From assembly GCA_029959085.1 (NCBI GenBank), contig JARWIR010000023.1, forward strand, positions 10,925,860-10,989,859: a stretch of 64,000 nt of DNA, given 5' to 3'. This document shows, one piece after another, positions 25,186-35,142 of the stretch. A program made the position numbers and the translations under genes. Positions within the stretch are counted from its first letter, which is position 1. Each line of letters starts with the position of its first letter. Source of the DNA: Nemophila menziesii (taxonomy: Eukaryota > Streptophyta > Magnoliopsida > Boraginales > Hydrophyllaceae). The notes under the pieces are model-generated. The model was not told where the DNA came from and ran no database searches. It saw only the letters and a list, made by a program, of their open reading frames with translations.

Positions 25186-25804
25186 TATATATATATATAT
25201 CTATATTATATTTCGAAATTTTTCCTACGGTCCTGATTTACCCACTTAAGTGGTGGCCAGGATCGATTCTGGCAAAATATAAGTGGTGGCCAGGATCGAT
25301 TCTGGCCAAACATAAGTAGTGGTCATGATCGTTTCTGGCCCCACTAATCATTAATAAAAAACAAAAAAAAAACAGTCGAAGGCAAAAAGAAAAAAAGAAA
25401 ACAAAAAAACAAAAAAACCCCTCTTCAGAAAACCCTATAGACCCTTCTTTTTCGCCTCTCCACACCGATCGCATCATCACCGCCATCGCATCTCCACCAC
25501 CAGTTAAACCGCCACTCGCACCATCACCATAGAAACCGCCACTCGCACCATCCCTGCCTTTCCCCTTCTCATTCATAGAATCACCTCTTCGGTTTAGAGC
25601 CCTTCTCATTCTAACAAGCCGGAGCTCGCCATCGGTTTTCAGGTCGGCTATCAACTCTCCGAAAGGTCTCTATACCAGTCGAAGCTGTGTTAGTCAGTCT
25701 CCCGCACTGCTCAGCTGAGACAGTAGTGAAAAGACATCTCCGGCGAGGGTCACGATGTCACCACCTAAGGCCGCGCGTGAAGGAAAACATCGAAGATCTC
25801 GGGA

Positions 25805-27070
25805 TGGACCAAACTGAAGCTCTCGAAGACGCAATCGAAACCCTAACTCTTCAAGACGTCTATCTCTCCGGTAATTTCCATATTTCAATTATCTCCCTTA
25901 TGGCTGTTTCTCAACTAATATCCATTTTTCTCTTCCTTTCCTCACTGAACAGGCATTATCACAACCGTTCCCAGTGAGAGCAACCCGGTGATAGAGTCGT
26001 TGGATCGGTTAAAACAACTGGATTTTGATTGGTCAGATACTGCTGGAATTGTTATCATCAATGGACACTTCTGGTTCTATTCAAGCTATGGGTATGCATC
26101 ATTATAGTTATTTTTACATTTTTAGTTTTCAATCTAAAATATATACTCTTTATGGTTTTCAGTTTTCAACTTAATTAAGGTGGTGTTATAGGAAGGAGTA
26201 GTGTTTGTGGTTTCGAGTTTATATCGGTCTCCATAGCTAGACCTGGATTTGTTAATGTTGTGTTATTAAAACAATGGATCACGAAGGTAATCACTCATTT
26301 TATAGCTCAGTTACATGACTGTTCAAATTTACATTATTACAAATAAAAAGAATAGGGAGCTGCAATGCAATTTTGTGCATAATATAGGGAGCTGCAGTGT
26401 AATTTTGCATAATATAGGGAGCTGAGGTGCATTTTTTGCATAATAAAGGGAGCTGCAGTGCAATTTTTGCCTAACATAGGGTCCTACAGTGCAATTTTTG
26501 CCTAACATAGGGACCTACAGTGCAATTTTGCATAATATAGGAACTTCAATGCATTTTTTGCATACTATTGGGACCTGCAGTGCATTTTTTCATAATATAG
26601 GGACCTGTAGTGTATTTTTTAATAATATAGGGACCTACCATGCAATTTTTCATAATTTAGGGACCTTCGGTGCATTTTATGCGTAATATAGGGACCTACA
26701 TTGCAATTAATTCATTCTCACTTGCTACTTTTTGTCTTCATAGGAAGGTTTCACAGACCTGCACTTCGATTAAGACCTTAGTTTTCTTGCCATAGAAGAG
26801 GATCCTGTCACAAAGAGGGTAAGTTTTTTTCTCATAATACAGGGACCTATAACGCAATTAACTAAACTTATACTCTTTTTACAGGCTATGAAGAGACTAA
26901 TATCAAACATCAAACCAAAAGATATAGGACTTTTAATCACAGGCTCGATTCCGGTGTGTCAATCACTAAGTAATCGATTTTATACACCAAAAGCCGCAAA
27001 GGAGTTCTTCTCATTCTGTAACACTTTTGTTTCTTTTGAAAACTTTAAAAACTTCCACTATCAAAGGTAA
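25805..27070 (+). pseudogene. Unrecognised multi-exon gene fragment in Helitron 2
   Basis: A run of exon-like blocks with plausible splice sites. At 25,805 MDQTEALEDAIETLTLQD precedes VYLSG/GTAATT. At about 25,952-26,091 is a block with ESNPVIESLDRLKQLDFDW then SDTAGIVIINGHFWF. At 26,191-26,286 is VNVVLLKQWITK. At 26,743 on, FTDLHFD is followed by a stop and LAIEEDP. At 26,885-27,067 is AMKRLISNIKPKDIGLLITG then TPKAAKEFFSFCNTF. The leader at 25,430-25,690 is CT-rich and UTR-like. At least one in-frame stop (in FTDLHFD-stop) indicates decay. I do not recognise the parent protein. The minisatellite sits in one of the introns. Confidence 0.45.
26352..26708. repeat. Minisatellite, 12 units of about 30 bp
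   Basis: Twelve imperfect units of the form AGGGACCTACAGTGC plus AATTTTTGCATAATAT. The first four units have GAGCTG and the later ones GACCTA, so the array has two subtypes. Single related units appear at 24,160-24,270, 26,840, 27,880, 28,690 and 31,785-31,830, in all three Helitrons. Confidence 0.88.
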
Positions 27071-27589
27071 TTTATTATTCAGCTTCAAAGTTAAATCAGC
27101 TTCTATTGCTTATTAGTTTCACATACTGTTTCTAACAATTTTATTATTGCAGATATAAACTAATTTAAGAGGAGGTTAAGAGTTGTTTTGTGATTCAAAG
27201 AGGTTTCCTTTGATTAAGAATGAAAGCAATTTTTTGCACAGTTAAACAATTCAAACCAGCTTATAGTTAAGATGCATATGTTTATTTGATAAATTAACCT
27301 GTTATTATTTAAATGTTACAAACAGTGGTGTTTTGGTAGACTTAATTAGGTGTTACATGTTATTAGTTAAAGGATACACTTAAATGGTTTGGCTAATGTT
27401 TGAGCTCGGCTAACTCACTTTTAGCTTAGTTGGAAGGATTATACATAATAATATTCAATTTGATTCACAAGCATTATGAGTTCTGGATTTATATTGATTA
27501 TAATAATGATTCACAATTTAATATATTGGTTCTTTAACACATTTCTTTGTTTGAATTAACAGGTTAAGCAAAAATAAAAAGGAGCAAAA

Positions 27590-27740
27590 AGAATGGTGCT
27601 GCCAAGTGTGTAAGGGCAAGAGAGTGGGAAATGGAACTGCCTTTCTTTGTTGTTTTGCAGATAGTTATGAATCGACTGCAAAACTAAAAGCCAAGGGAAG
27701 CTTTTGAACTTTTCGATACTGATGGCTTTGGTAATTATCT
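27590..27740 (+). pseudogene. Centrin exon fragment in Helitron 2
   Basis: GAAGCTTTTGAACTTTTCGA encodes EAFELFD, continuing TDGFG. This is the start of the first EF-hand loop of plant centrin (caltractin), a calcium-binding protein of microtubule-organising and nuclear-pore complexes. A donor-like GGTAATT follows. The preceding TTTGCAGATAGTTATGAA is shared with Helitron 3 at 31,455. The piece is therefore a truncated relative of that capture. The Gly-Ser of the loop reads Gly-Phe. Confidence 0.65.
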
Positions 27741-28053
27741 GTGTTTACATTTGTGGGTAGAGCTTTCATTTTAGAGATAATTTTTATGAAATGTTGATAG
27801 TAAATACTATGTTGTCAGAATGAGAATTGATAAGTAGGTTGTGTTATTCCTAGACAGGTTTATCTGATAGGAGATATTGTAGTGCAATTTTTGCATAATA
27901 TAAGGACCTATAGTGTAAGTAATCTTTTTGTTGGATATGGTCAGGTAATTAATAATAATGATTACAAAATGGTCCTAAATTATAAGTTATTTACCAGGTG
28001 TATGAAAGCTCCTGAACTATACGTTATTTACTAGGTAATTTTGCTTACGAGAT

Positions 28054-28330
28054 TTGGCAATTGAGGTTTATAAAAGCTCCTTTGATAATGTTCATCAATT
28101 GTCTATTGGAATGGGGCCCACGAAAGGAAGGATAGTAAGATGCAATTTTTTAATTCATTATTGGTTTTCTCGGTTTAATGTAATCTCAGAAATGATATTT
28201 TTTCATTTTTTTGGTTGTATCAGGTTCCAAAGGACGAATTACAATGGAAGAGTTGATCATCTATTTTACACTCTGAAGATGAATAAACAGTTTTACTGCA
28301 AGTATTGGTCAGGAATCCAAGGATGATCCT
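28054..28330 (+). pseudogene. Unrecognised exon-like frame in Helitron 2
   Basis: A 90-codon frame contains coding-like VYKSSFDNVHQLSIGMGPTK. It may be two exons with an intron between 28,137 and 28,222 (ATAGTAAG donor, TATCAG acceptor). The second part is FQRTNYNGRVDHLFYTLK. No family was recognised. Confidence 0.3.
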
Positions 28331-28438
28331 GCGAAACTGTATTAAAAAAGGGCAGTGTTCAAGAAGTATACGTAAATTTATCTAACATGTGCACTTCTAT
28401 CTTCCAAGCATTGTGATGAAAGAGTATGTGATTTCAGA

Positions 28439-28586
28439 ATTGGGCAGCAAATTGGGCAAATGGCTAATGCAAAAATTACTCGATCACAGTTAATAGGGCA
28501 AGATGGGCAACTCACAATGTTATCCGGGCAGGTCGGTGCTGCAGCAACACCGCAATTTAATCTACAATCTCAGTTTTTAGCTTCGG
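28439..28586 (+). pseudogene. Possible TAF12-like exon in Helitron 2
   Basis: Bounded by a TTTCAG acceptor and CTTCG/GTATGT donor, this exon is fully open: GQQIGQMANAKITRSQLIGQ, then GQLTMLSGQVGAAATPQFN and LQSQFLAS. The Gln-rich composition and the order of the motifs recall the N-terminal region of plant TAF12/EER4 transcription-initiation subunits, but this is from memory and uncertain. Only this one exon is present. Confidence 0.35.
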
Positions 28587-28749
28587 TATGTATTTTATTT
28601 TCTTTGTGCAGGTATAGGGTGTGATTTAATGTTTGAATTGTTTCATTAGTGTAATTTGTGATGGTTAAAGGGTAAATTGTACATTGTAATGATTTTGGGA
28701 ATTTTGCATAATATGGGGACCAATATGTTCATAATCATTATAGAGTTAG

Positions 28750-29370
28750 TTGAAAGATGGTTTCAATTAAACCAGGAATAATTCCACGAGCAGCATCAAA
28801 ACAAGCCCCAGAAATTCGACCATGTTCACGTAACTCAGCACGAGGAGCTTCACCTAATATGCTATGATAATCTAAAATAATATCTTCAGCCATTTTTTTA
28901 GCTTTTCCATACGGGTGTATATTCAGTAATAGGCATTTTTTCAGGCTCTCGACATGTACTTGAATAAATCAATGTTTTAAGCCATAGCTTCTAATATTAA
29001 TGTATTTGATGTAATGTTGTGATAAGTGGATCAACTGTACTTTCTCCTACATATGCTACTGCTGCAAAATGCATTTTCTGAAAACATTTTTCATACCTTA
29101 TTAATTAAAAGGTAATAAACATTCTTTAAAATTCTTAAATTAGAGAAAATAAAAAATAGTCAATAGGATACTGCTCTGGAATCTAAATCTGCGTATATAA
29201 ATTGAAGTCTTCCATGTTCAGGGAATAATTTTTGTAAAATATTTATAGCACCAATTGTTCCCTTCTCTTTATGAATTTGTTTAGCTGAAGCAAAATAATT
29301 TGGGTTTATTACCTTGCAGAGATGATTGAAAGATTGTTTCCCTTGAATCAAGTGATATCATGTGATGTCC
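28750..29370 (-). pseudogene. Captured UDP-arabinose 4-epimerase (MUR4/UAE-like) fragment
   Basis: On the minus strand three blocks match plant UDP-D-xylose/UDP-arabinose 4-epimerase, the Golgi sugar-nucleotide epimerase that supplies UDP-arabinose for cell walls. The order is [20 protein letters not shown] (about 29,185-29,265), HFAAVAYVGESTVDPL (about 29,020-29,085) and [20 protein letters not shown] with [10 protein letters not shown] (about 28,765-28,855). Stops and frame changes lie between them, and the NAD-binding glycine motif and YGxxK catalytic region are absent or unreadable. It is opposite in orientation to the Helitron and the other captured pieces. Fit to UAE is better than to UDP-glucose 4-epimerase because of the ACFDAARG block. 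Confidence 0.75.
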
Positions 29371-29379
29371 AGGTGCAAA

Positions 29380-30430
29380 AGTCTCTCTCCTGGAAGTGAA
29401 ACACCATGAATTTCCTATCTTCCAGCATATATAAGTGCCCCATACCATGCTAATTCCACAATGAAATCACAATCATGGTTAATGTACGATTCACTAAAAG
29501 AATTAGACAATCTACCTGTGATAATATAGGAGATGAATTGTATATGTCCCATATGCATTAATCTCTCTATCTTCAAGTAGAATATCTGTAGAAAAATTTC
29601 ATCTACTTTTGTTTAAATATAATTTAAAGAGTAATATATTTAAGCATAATTGAAAACAACTAAACCTGTAATACTTTGCAATACTTTCTACATCAGAATG
29701 ATTTCCCTCGATACAGATACACATGTCTCAACAACAAATCACATGTACTCATTTCCAAGTTCTTCAAGTTTAGCAGGAAGCTATAAATACCCAAAACATT
29801 TTAGCAAAAGCTGAACTATAAATAATCATAATATGTTGATCTCTAGCAATAATATATCTCACATTTGGAACTAGATCATTCTGAAATTTATAATAAGTCT
29901 TCCCAAAAGCAGTCATCATTCTTATGAGTGAATAAAATGTAGAGCGTCTACACTAAAATACGATGTGTTTCACCTTTTTTGTAATTATTTATTAGACATA
30001 TTCTTAAAACCTTTGCGACATCTGCTTGCTGACTTAGGACATTACATAAAATAAAAATGTATATAATTGATAATTAAATGGGTACCTTTATTGCATTACA
30101 TAGAATGAATAAATACCCATCATGCTCTATTATTTTGAGTTTTAATTATTAATCTCTTATTTACAAAAAAAAATGTTTGCTTACTTCCAAAAGACTTTTC
30201 TTAATTAATGTAATGTATAAATCCATCATCATATGAATCAACTCTCATTCATTCATGATTTTCTTTTTTCCGTTTCACTTTGATCCATATCTTATCACAC
30301 ACATCGTATTATTATTTTGGTTTATTTAGAAATGCTTTTGTGTGTTTATGAAAGTAAAAGTTTTGGAAAAAAGTCAGATTTTTTTATTGCGTGAGGTGGA
30401 ATCGTTGGTAAAACAGCCGTGATTAAATTG
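29380..30430. other. No gene recognised
   Basis: AT-rich interior of Helitron 2. A short open frame at 30,443-30,634 (MKYQFQSKISNSGDK...) follows, with GTGGTTCCACCACAACC near 30,491. No family was recognised. Confidence 0.4.
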
Positions 30431-30785
30431 TTGAATTTGTAGATGAAATATCAATTTCAAAGCAAAATATCAAATTCAGGTGATAAAAGTTGTGGTTCCA
30501 CCACAACCTTTGTTATGATGAAACGACTTAAAGAGGTAAGTGGAACCTCAATTCAAAATGAAACTGGAGCTAATCAGTATATTCGTTCATCGAAATCTTT
30601 TCCGGCTAATAGAAGACTATGCGACCTAACATGAAAAGCTTTGGTCTATCCTTACATGTCTAACATGATTAAGTGACACATTCTATTTAATACACGACCT
30701 TGGTGCATTTTATATTATATCTTAACTTCTCAGCGTGCCAACTTAAAATAAGAAAAATTGACGATTGATTGTTTTTTTTTCCGAA

Positions 30786-30814
30786 GTGACTTCAGGCACG
30801 GGCAATACCTAGTC
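30786..30814 (+). other. Helitron 2 / Helitron 3 junction
   Basis: The imperfect hairpin (GTGAC/GGCAC, TTCA loop) and CTAG (30,809-30,812) of Helitron 2 are followed immediately by the TC (30,813-30,814) of Helitron 3. No host base remains unless the T is shared. Confidence 0.88.
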
Positions 30815-31439
30815 TATATTATATTTCGAAGTTTTTTCTACGGTCCGGATTTATCCACTTAAGTAGTGGTCAGGATCGATTCTGGCAAAACATAAATGGT
30901 GGCCAGGATCGATTCTAGCAAAACATAAGTGGTGGCCAGGATTGATTCTGGCCTCACCTATAAATAATACAATAATAAAAAAAAGAAAAAAAAACTAACG
31001 CCTAAGGTAAAAAGAATAAAAGAAAGCTTGATCGACAAACCCTACTATCCCCTCTTCTTCGCCCCTCTTCTCCGCCACTCCTCACCTCCGCCGCCTCACC
31101 TCCACCGTCGACCATCACCACAACCGGCTTTTGCTTCGAAAACACAATTCCTCTTCTTCCTTTCTTCTTCCTTTACACGCTCAGACTCTGTGACCATCTA
31201 ACGGGTTTTATCATAGTTGGCTAATGATTTACGCGTTGAAGAGGCGTTGGCTTAAATACAAGCTACTTTTATATTGCATCTCCCATTTGGACGATTGTAT
31301 ATGAGAAGTGATAGGATTTGCGCTGTTAAACGTGATGATTCAACGAAGCCTTGCCTGTTTTATACTTCTCAGGTATTCGATCAAATGTCTGACAGATTGT
31401 ATTTTTATGTGTGCTAATATGATACAGATTTGCAATCAT

Positions 31440-31768
31440 TTCTTTGTTGGTTTGCAGATAGTTATGAACTGCTTGGAAACTGTTATGTTTATTGATGGAA
31501 ACCAAAACAAGCAAGAGACCAATGAAGCTTTTGAACTTTTCGATACTGATGGCTCGGGTACTTATCTATTTTTAATCTCTTTTACCCCGATATTTACGTA
31601 ACTTTATATTTTTCTTATTTTCTTTGTCTAGGCACTATCGATTCCAAGGAGTTAAATGTCGCAATGAGGTTTGTAAATTGTAATTTTCTTACATACGTTT
31701 TAATTGATAGTTCTGAATGTTCTAATTCATGATTATTACAGGGCCCTTGGATTTGAAACGACTGAAGA
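31440..31768 (+). pseudogene. Captured centrin (caltractin) gene fragment
   Basis: Three consecutive exons are spliceable in frame. Exon 1 ends EAFELFDTDGSG at 31,557 (donor GTACTT). Exon 2 (31,632-31,668) gives TIDSKELNVAMR. Exon 3 (31,742-31,768) gives ALGFETTEE before GTAAAA. Together they are the complete first EF-hand of plant centrin, including calcium-loop residues D-T-D-G-S-G-T-I-D-x-x-E. The remaining three EF-hands are absent. Upstream, MFIDGNQNKQET replaces the usual centrin N-terminus. This could be read through as a chimeric transcript but is not a functional centrin. Confidence 0.85.
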
Positions 31769-32199
31769 GGTAAAAACATAATATAGAGGCATGTAGTGAC
31801 TTTTTCATAATAGAGGGACTTATAGTGCATGTCTAAGGTTGATGGTGCACTTAGCTTACTTAATCTTAATCCTTCTAACAGAAAGGGACCCACAGGGAGC
31901 AAAAGGAAGAAACAGAATGCTGACACTGATTGGTCAGCTAGAGGAACAACCGGGTAACAATAGGGAGGGTGCAAACACATCTTTCTCGAATTTCGTGTTT
32001 TTAATGTTAAAATTGCATTATTTTTTTTATGTTATAAGTGGTGAACGTGGTTAAGTGTTGATAAAATGGAAGCTGAAATGCTTGGCACTGCTAATCAATG
32101 TGGCAGGTTCGGATTTCCCCTTATACTAGCTTATCAATGTGGCAACATTTGTAGTATAAAATTATGTGTTCTATCTACTTGAGAAGGAATATATACTAT

Positions 32200-32810
32200 A
32201 TTCAATTGTACCTGCTTATGTACGTTTACTTAAAGATAATGAAGCTGAACTTCGTATAGCAGCTGCTGGAAAAGTTATTAAATTTTGTCTGATTCTTAGT
32301 CCTGAACTAGCTATTCAACAATTTTTCCCCTGTGTAAAGGTAAATTAATTAATTAAATTTTTACTGATGATTTAAGTATTAATCTAATATATTCTGTAGG
32401 AATTATCGTCAGATTCTTCACAGCATGTTCGATCTGCTTTGGATCTGTAATAATGGGAATGGCCCCAGTCTTTAATTTTTCTTTTTAAATTTATACATAA
32501 AATAAATTAATTACTGTTTTTTAATTTATTCAGGATGCAACTATTGATCAACTTCTTCCGCTGCTTTTTCTCTCGCTTTTAAAAGATGAATTTCCTGATG
32601 TGCGTTTAAATATTATTAGCAAGCTTGATCAATTTAATCAGGTGGGTTTATTACTTTATATTATAAAATAAGTTAATTTAAGAAATGTTATAATCTAATT
32701 TACTTTTTAATTTTATTACAGGTGATTGGAATAAATTTACTATCACAATCACTTTTACCAGCTATAGTTGAGTTAGCGGAAGATAGACATTGGAGGGTTG
32801 GTAATCAGGT
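32200..32810 (+). pseudogene. Captured PP2A scaffolding A-subunit (HEAT repeat) fragment
   Basis: Four successive exons match the plant PP2A A subunit (RCN1/PP2AA family), the HEAT-repeat scaffold for protein phosphatase 2A. Exon a (to 32,338) has VPAYVRLLKDNEAELRIAAA then ELAIQQFFPCVK. Exon b (from 32,400) has ELSSDSSQHVRSAL, then a frameshift and stops. Exon c (32,534-32,641) has LLKDEFPDVRLNIISKLDQ. Exon d (from 32,722) has QSLLPAIVELAEDRHWRV. Splice borders are conserved. The segment covers only about four central HEAT repeats, and the frameshift in exon b makes it a pseudogene. It is in the same orientation as the centrin piece. Confidence 0.88.
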
Positions 32811-33019
32811 GGTTTTATTTCAAAATTGCTGCAAAAAAAATTCTAATATGCTTGATCCTACTGCTGCTATTGAACCTTTTTAATCTGCTGTCTCAAAATA
32901 TTCAAATAAGATTGATGTTGTTGCTGCTATTGAATCTTCAAAACTGCTGTAAAAAAGTTGTATCCCAATATATGATTTGCAGAATCCAGGCCCTAACTTG
33001 ATTCGAGAAGGTGCAAATA

Positions 33020-33830
33020 GCTTAAACTATAAATTTACTTCTGATAATTACCATGGGAGCGACAACTTAGAACGTGCTGCTATATATGACCATAATTATA
33101 TTGATGATAAGGAATTCCACAAAAAATACTAATTCCCTCCAGGTGATTGAATTATTCCCTAAAACAGTGTTTACTGCTCCTTTGCTTAACGGTGAGGAAT
33201 GTCAAATTGCTAAGACCTGTAATGAACCTAACATCAAAAGTCCATGTGAAAAACTGGCTGCTATGTAGAACACAGATCTTGAGCGTGAAAAGTTGGCTGC
33301 TATGTAGAACACAGATCTTGAGCGTGAAAAGTTGGCTGCTACACCAAAGCCCATTCCTGAATAAGACTTCTGGGATGTGTTCTTTTCGAAACTTTGGTGG
33401 CTGATTTGTCCTTTTCGAAAAATTCTGGACTGCTGCTATTATTTCCTTTAGCTCCAGAACTAACTTCAATTCAAACTTTGCGAGTGGAGCTAAAGAAATT
33501 AATAAGAATCATACAGGGACTAGCCGTGCAATTATAGTTTATGATGGAGCTGCTTCTTCTAAGAAGAACAAATACTACGGAGCTGGTGCTAAGAAAAATA
33601 AAAACGGAACTGCTGGTATGAAGTTTAATAATAGTGTTGAGGTTGTCAATTATAAGAAGCATGCTGCGCCTTCAAATTACAACTCAAAAGGGGCAATTTG
33701 GGTTATTCAAAAAATTGGACTCGAGCCGCAAAAGACACTAAATTTCCCCTTGGGTGGCGATAAAAAGCTTGAGTATGGGGGCACAACTGTTGGAGAGTTA
33801 ATTGCAGAATTAGTCTTTGTTATTGCATAT
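33020..33830 (+). pseudogene. Unrecognised coding remnant with a 39-bp tandem repeat
   Basis: Coding-like pieces (FTSDNYHGSDNLERAAIYDH near 33,040; LNGEECQIAKTCNEPNIK near 33,190) precede a 39-bp repeat encoding NTDLEREKLAA with a stop in each unit. A frame then stays open from about 33,478 to 33,800. It contains AIIVYDGAASSKKNKYYGAG, AGMKFNNSVEVVNY and GAIWVIQKIGLEPQKT. The last part is about 110 codons without a stop, unusual for this AT-rich region, so it is probably a captured exon. I do not recognise the protein. Confidence 0.4.
33255..33340. repeat. 39-bp direct repeat (two-plus copies)
   Basis: GTTGGCTGCTATGTAGAACA followed by CAGATCTTGAGCGTGAAAA occurs twice head to tail, with a partial third copy on each side. 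Confidence 0.9.
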
Positions 33831-33909
33831 ATTTATTTATATTTTCCTATAACGTCATGTATATGTCATCTTATGTCTAATATTTTTGAGAATTCTGTAT
33901 TTTAACTTA

Positions 33910-34630
33910 AACCAGGTAGTAAAATTTACCGGAAATTTCGGGACTTTTGGCTCGGGAAATTTCGAAAGTTTTTGGGTGAAAAGGTGACATTTATTGGGTT
34001 ATGTTAGTTAGACCATCTCCAGCAGTTGCGCCAAATGAATATTTACTACAAAACAATACAATTCAAAAAGTATAATATAAGTATAAGACCAAGTTGTTCA
34101 CTCCAACAGTCACGGTATATTCATGTGATATCACAAAAAAAAACATAAAATGTAGTCACATTCAAACATGTGTAAGTTAGAGTTTGCAGTAACAAAAATG
34201 AGAAAAGTTAGAAGAATACAAATAACAAGACTGCATATAACACCTTGATAGCAGTGAGATACCTATTTCGGAGAGAATAGCAGTGAGATACCTATTTCGG
34301 AGGGAATTTTCATAACTCCAGCTTTAACCGCCTAAATCAAAACCAACAACGGCTAATGTTTAGCATACCTTTTCTTTTACCATCATTTATAATTTTCTTT
34401 GAATAAGAAACATATTAAAAAAGTTCACACATACCTTGCAAAAATTCTTCTGAAGCTGTTCAATTGTTATTATTGGCTCACATATATGACAAGCTTATTA
34501 GAGGTAAAAAAGGCAAAAAGTAAAGAGAAACATACCTTGCACCATATACGATCAAGCAAGCAAATTGGTGAGTACTTGAGCATTGAGTTGTATCCGCAAC
34601 AATTAAAGTAGAAATTCTCAGACCGGATTA
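33910..34630. other. No gene recognised; short direct repeat at 34,250-34,305
   Basis: AT-rich interior of Helitron 3. AGCAGTGAGATACCTATTTC followed by GGAG is present twice in tandem at about 34,252-34,305. Nothing else was recognised. Confidence 0.45.
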
Positions 34631-34631
34631 A

Positions 34632-34866
34632 GGGGGTGTTTGTTTGCACTTAATGAGGTCTTAATCTGATTCATTAAGACACTAGATCAATAAGATTGTT
34701 TGTTTTTCCTGTCCAATTCAGATCTGAATGACTCTTAATGGGTCTGTTTCATTAAGATTTCAAACTAAGTCTGAATCATTCAGACACTGCCTCTTAACGG
34801 AACAAGTTCTATTCAGATGTTCATTCAGTATTCAGCACTTATTACTTAAAAAAACAAACGACACCT
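34632..34866. mobile_element. hAT-like MITE inside Helitron 3
   Basis: About 235 bp bounded by imperfect inverted ends, GGGGGTGTTTGTTTG on the left and CAAACGACACCT on the right. The interior has repeated TTCAGA/TTAAGA and TCTGAAT motifs in both orientations. This resembles the GGTGT-TTTGTTT ended non-autonomous hAT elements of eudicots. I could not identify a convincing 8-bp target duplication, so the exact ends are tentative. Confidence 0.5.
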
Positions 34867-35142
34867 AAACCAAGCAAGTTTGGTTAATTTAAATGGTCAA
34901 ATTTACTTATGATTCAGTATCAGATTTTACTCAACTACTTTTTATTATTAAATATTTTTTCAATCAACTCCATGATACAACTATTAACACAAAAGAAATA
35001 GTTTATCTAAGAAGACTCTTTGATCATATTTATGAGAAACACGTGTATATATAATTTTCATTCAATTATTGTTACAAAGTAAATTATGATTTTTGCATTA
35101 TCAATTATAATTTTATAAATTAGTTTTTGTCTAAGCACCTTC

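Larger units (their letters stand above)
25200..30812 (+). mobile_element. Helitron 2 (non-autonomous, several captured fragments)
   Basis: It starts with TC at 25,200 in the (TA)n tract (TCTATATTATATTTCGAA) and ends with a hairpin GTGAC-TTCA-GGCAC (30,786-30,799) and CTAG at 30,809-30,812. Directly behind the 5' end are three imperfect copies of GGTGGCCAGGATCGATTCTG. Inside are an unrecognised multi-exon fragment with a 12-unit minisatellite, a centrin exon piece, a possible TAF12 exon and a reversed UDP-arabinose 4-epimerase piece. There is no RepHel protein. The 5' end is shared almost exactly with Helitron 3. Confidence 0.88.

Noticed and set aside
26352..26708. CRISPR array
   Set aside because: Regular spacing is due to a degenerate minisatellite with no unique spacers and no cas genes, in a plant nuclear context.
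28750..29370. UDP-glucose 4-epimerase
   Set aside because: The [18 protein letters not shown] block is typical of plant UDP-arabinose 4-epimerase and not of the short UDP-glucose enzymes.
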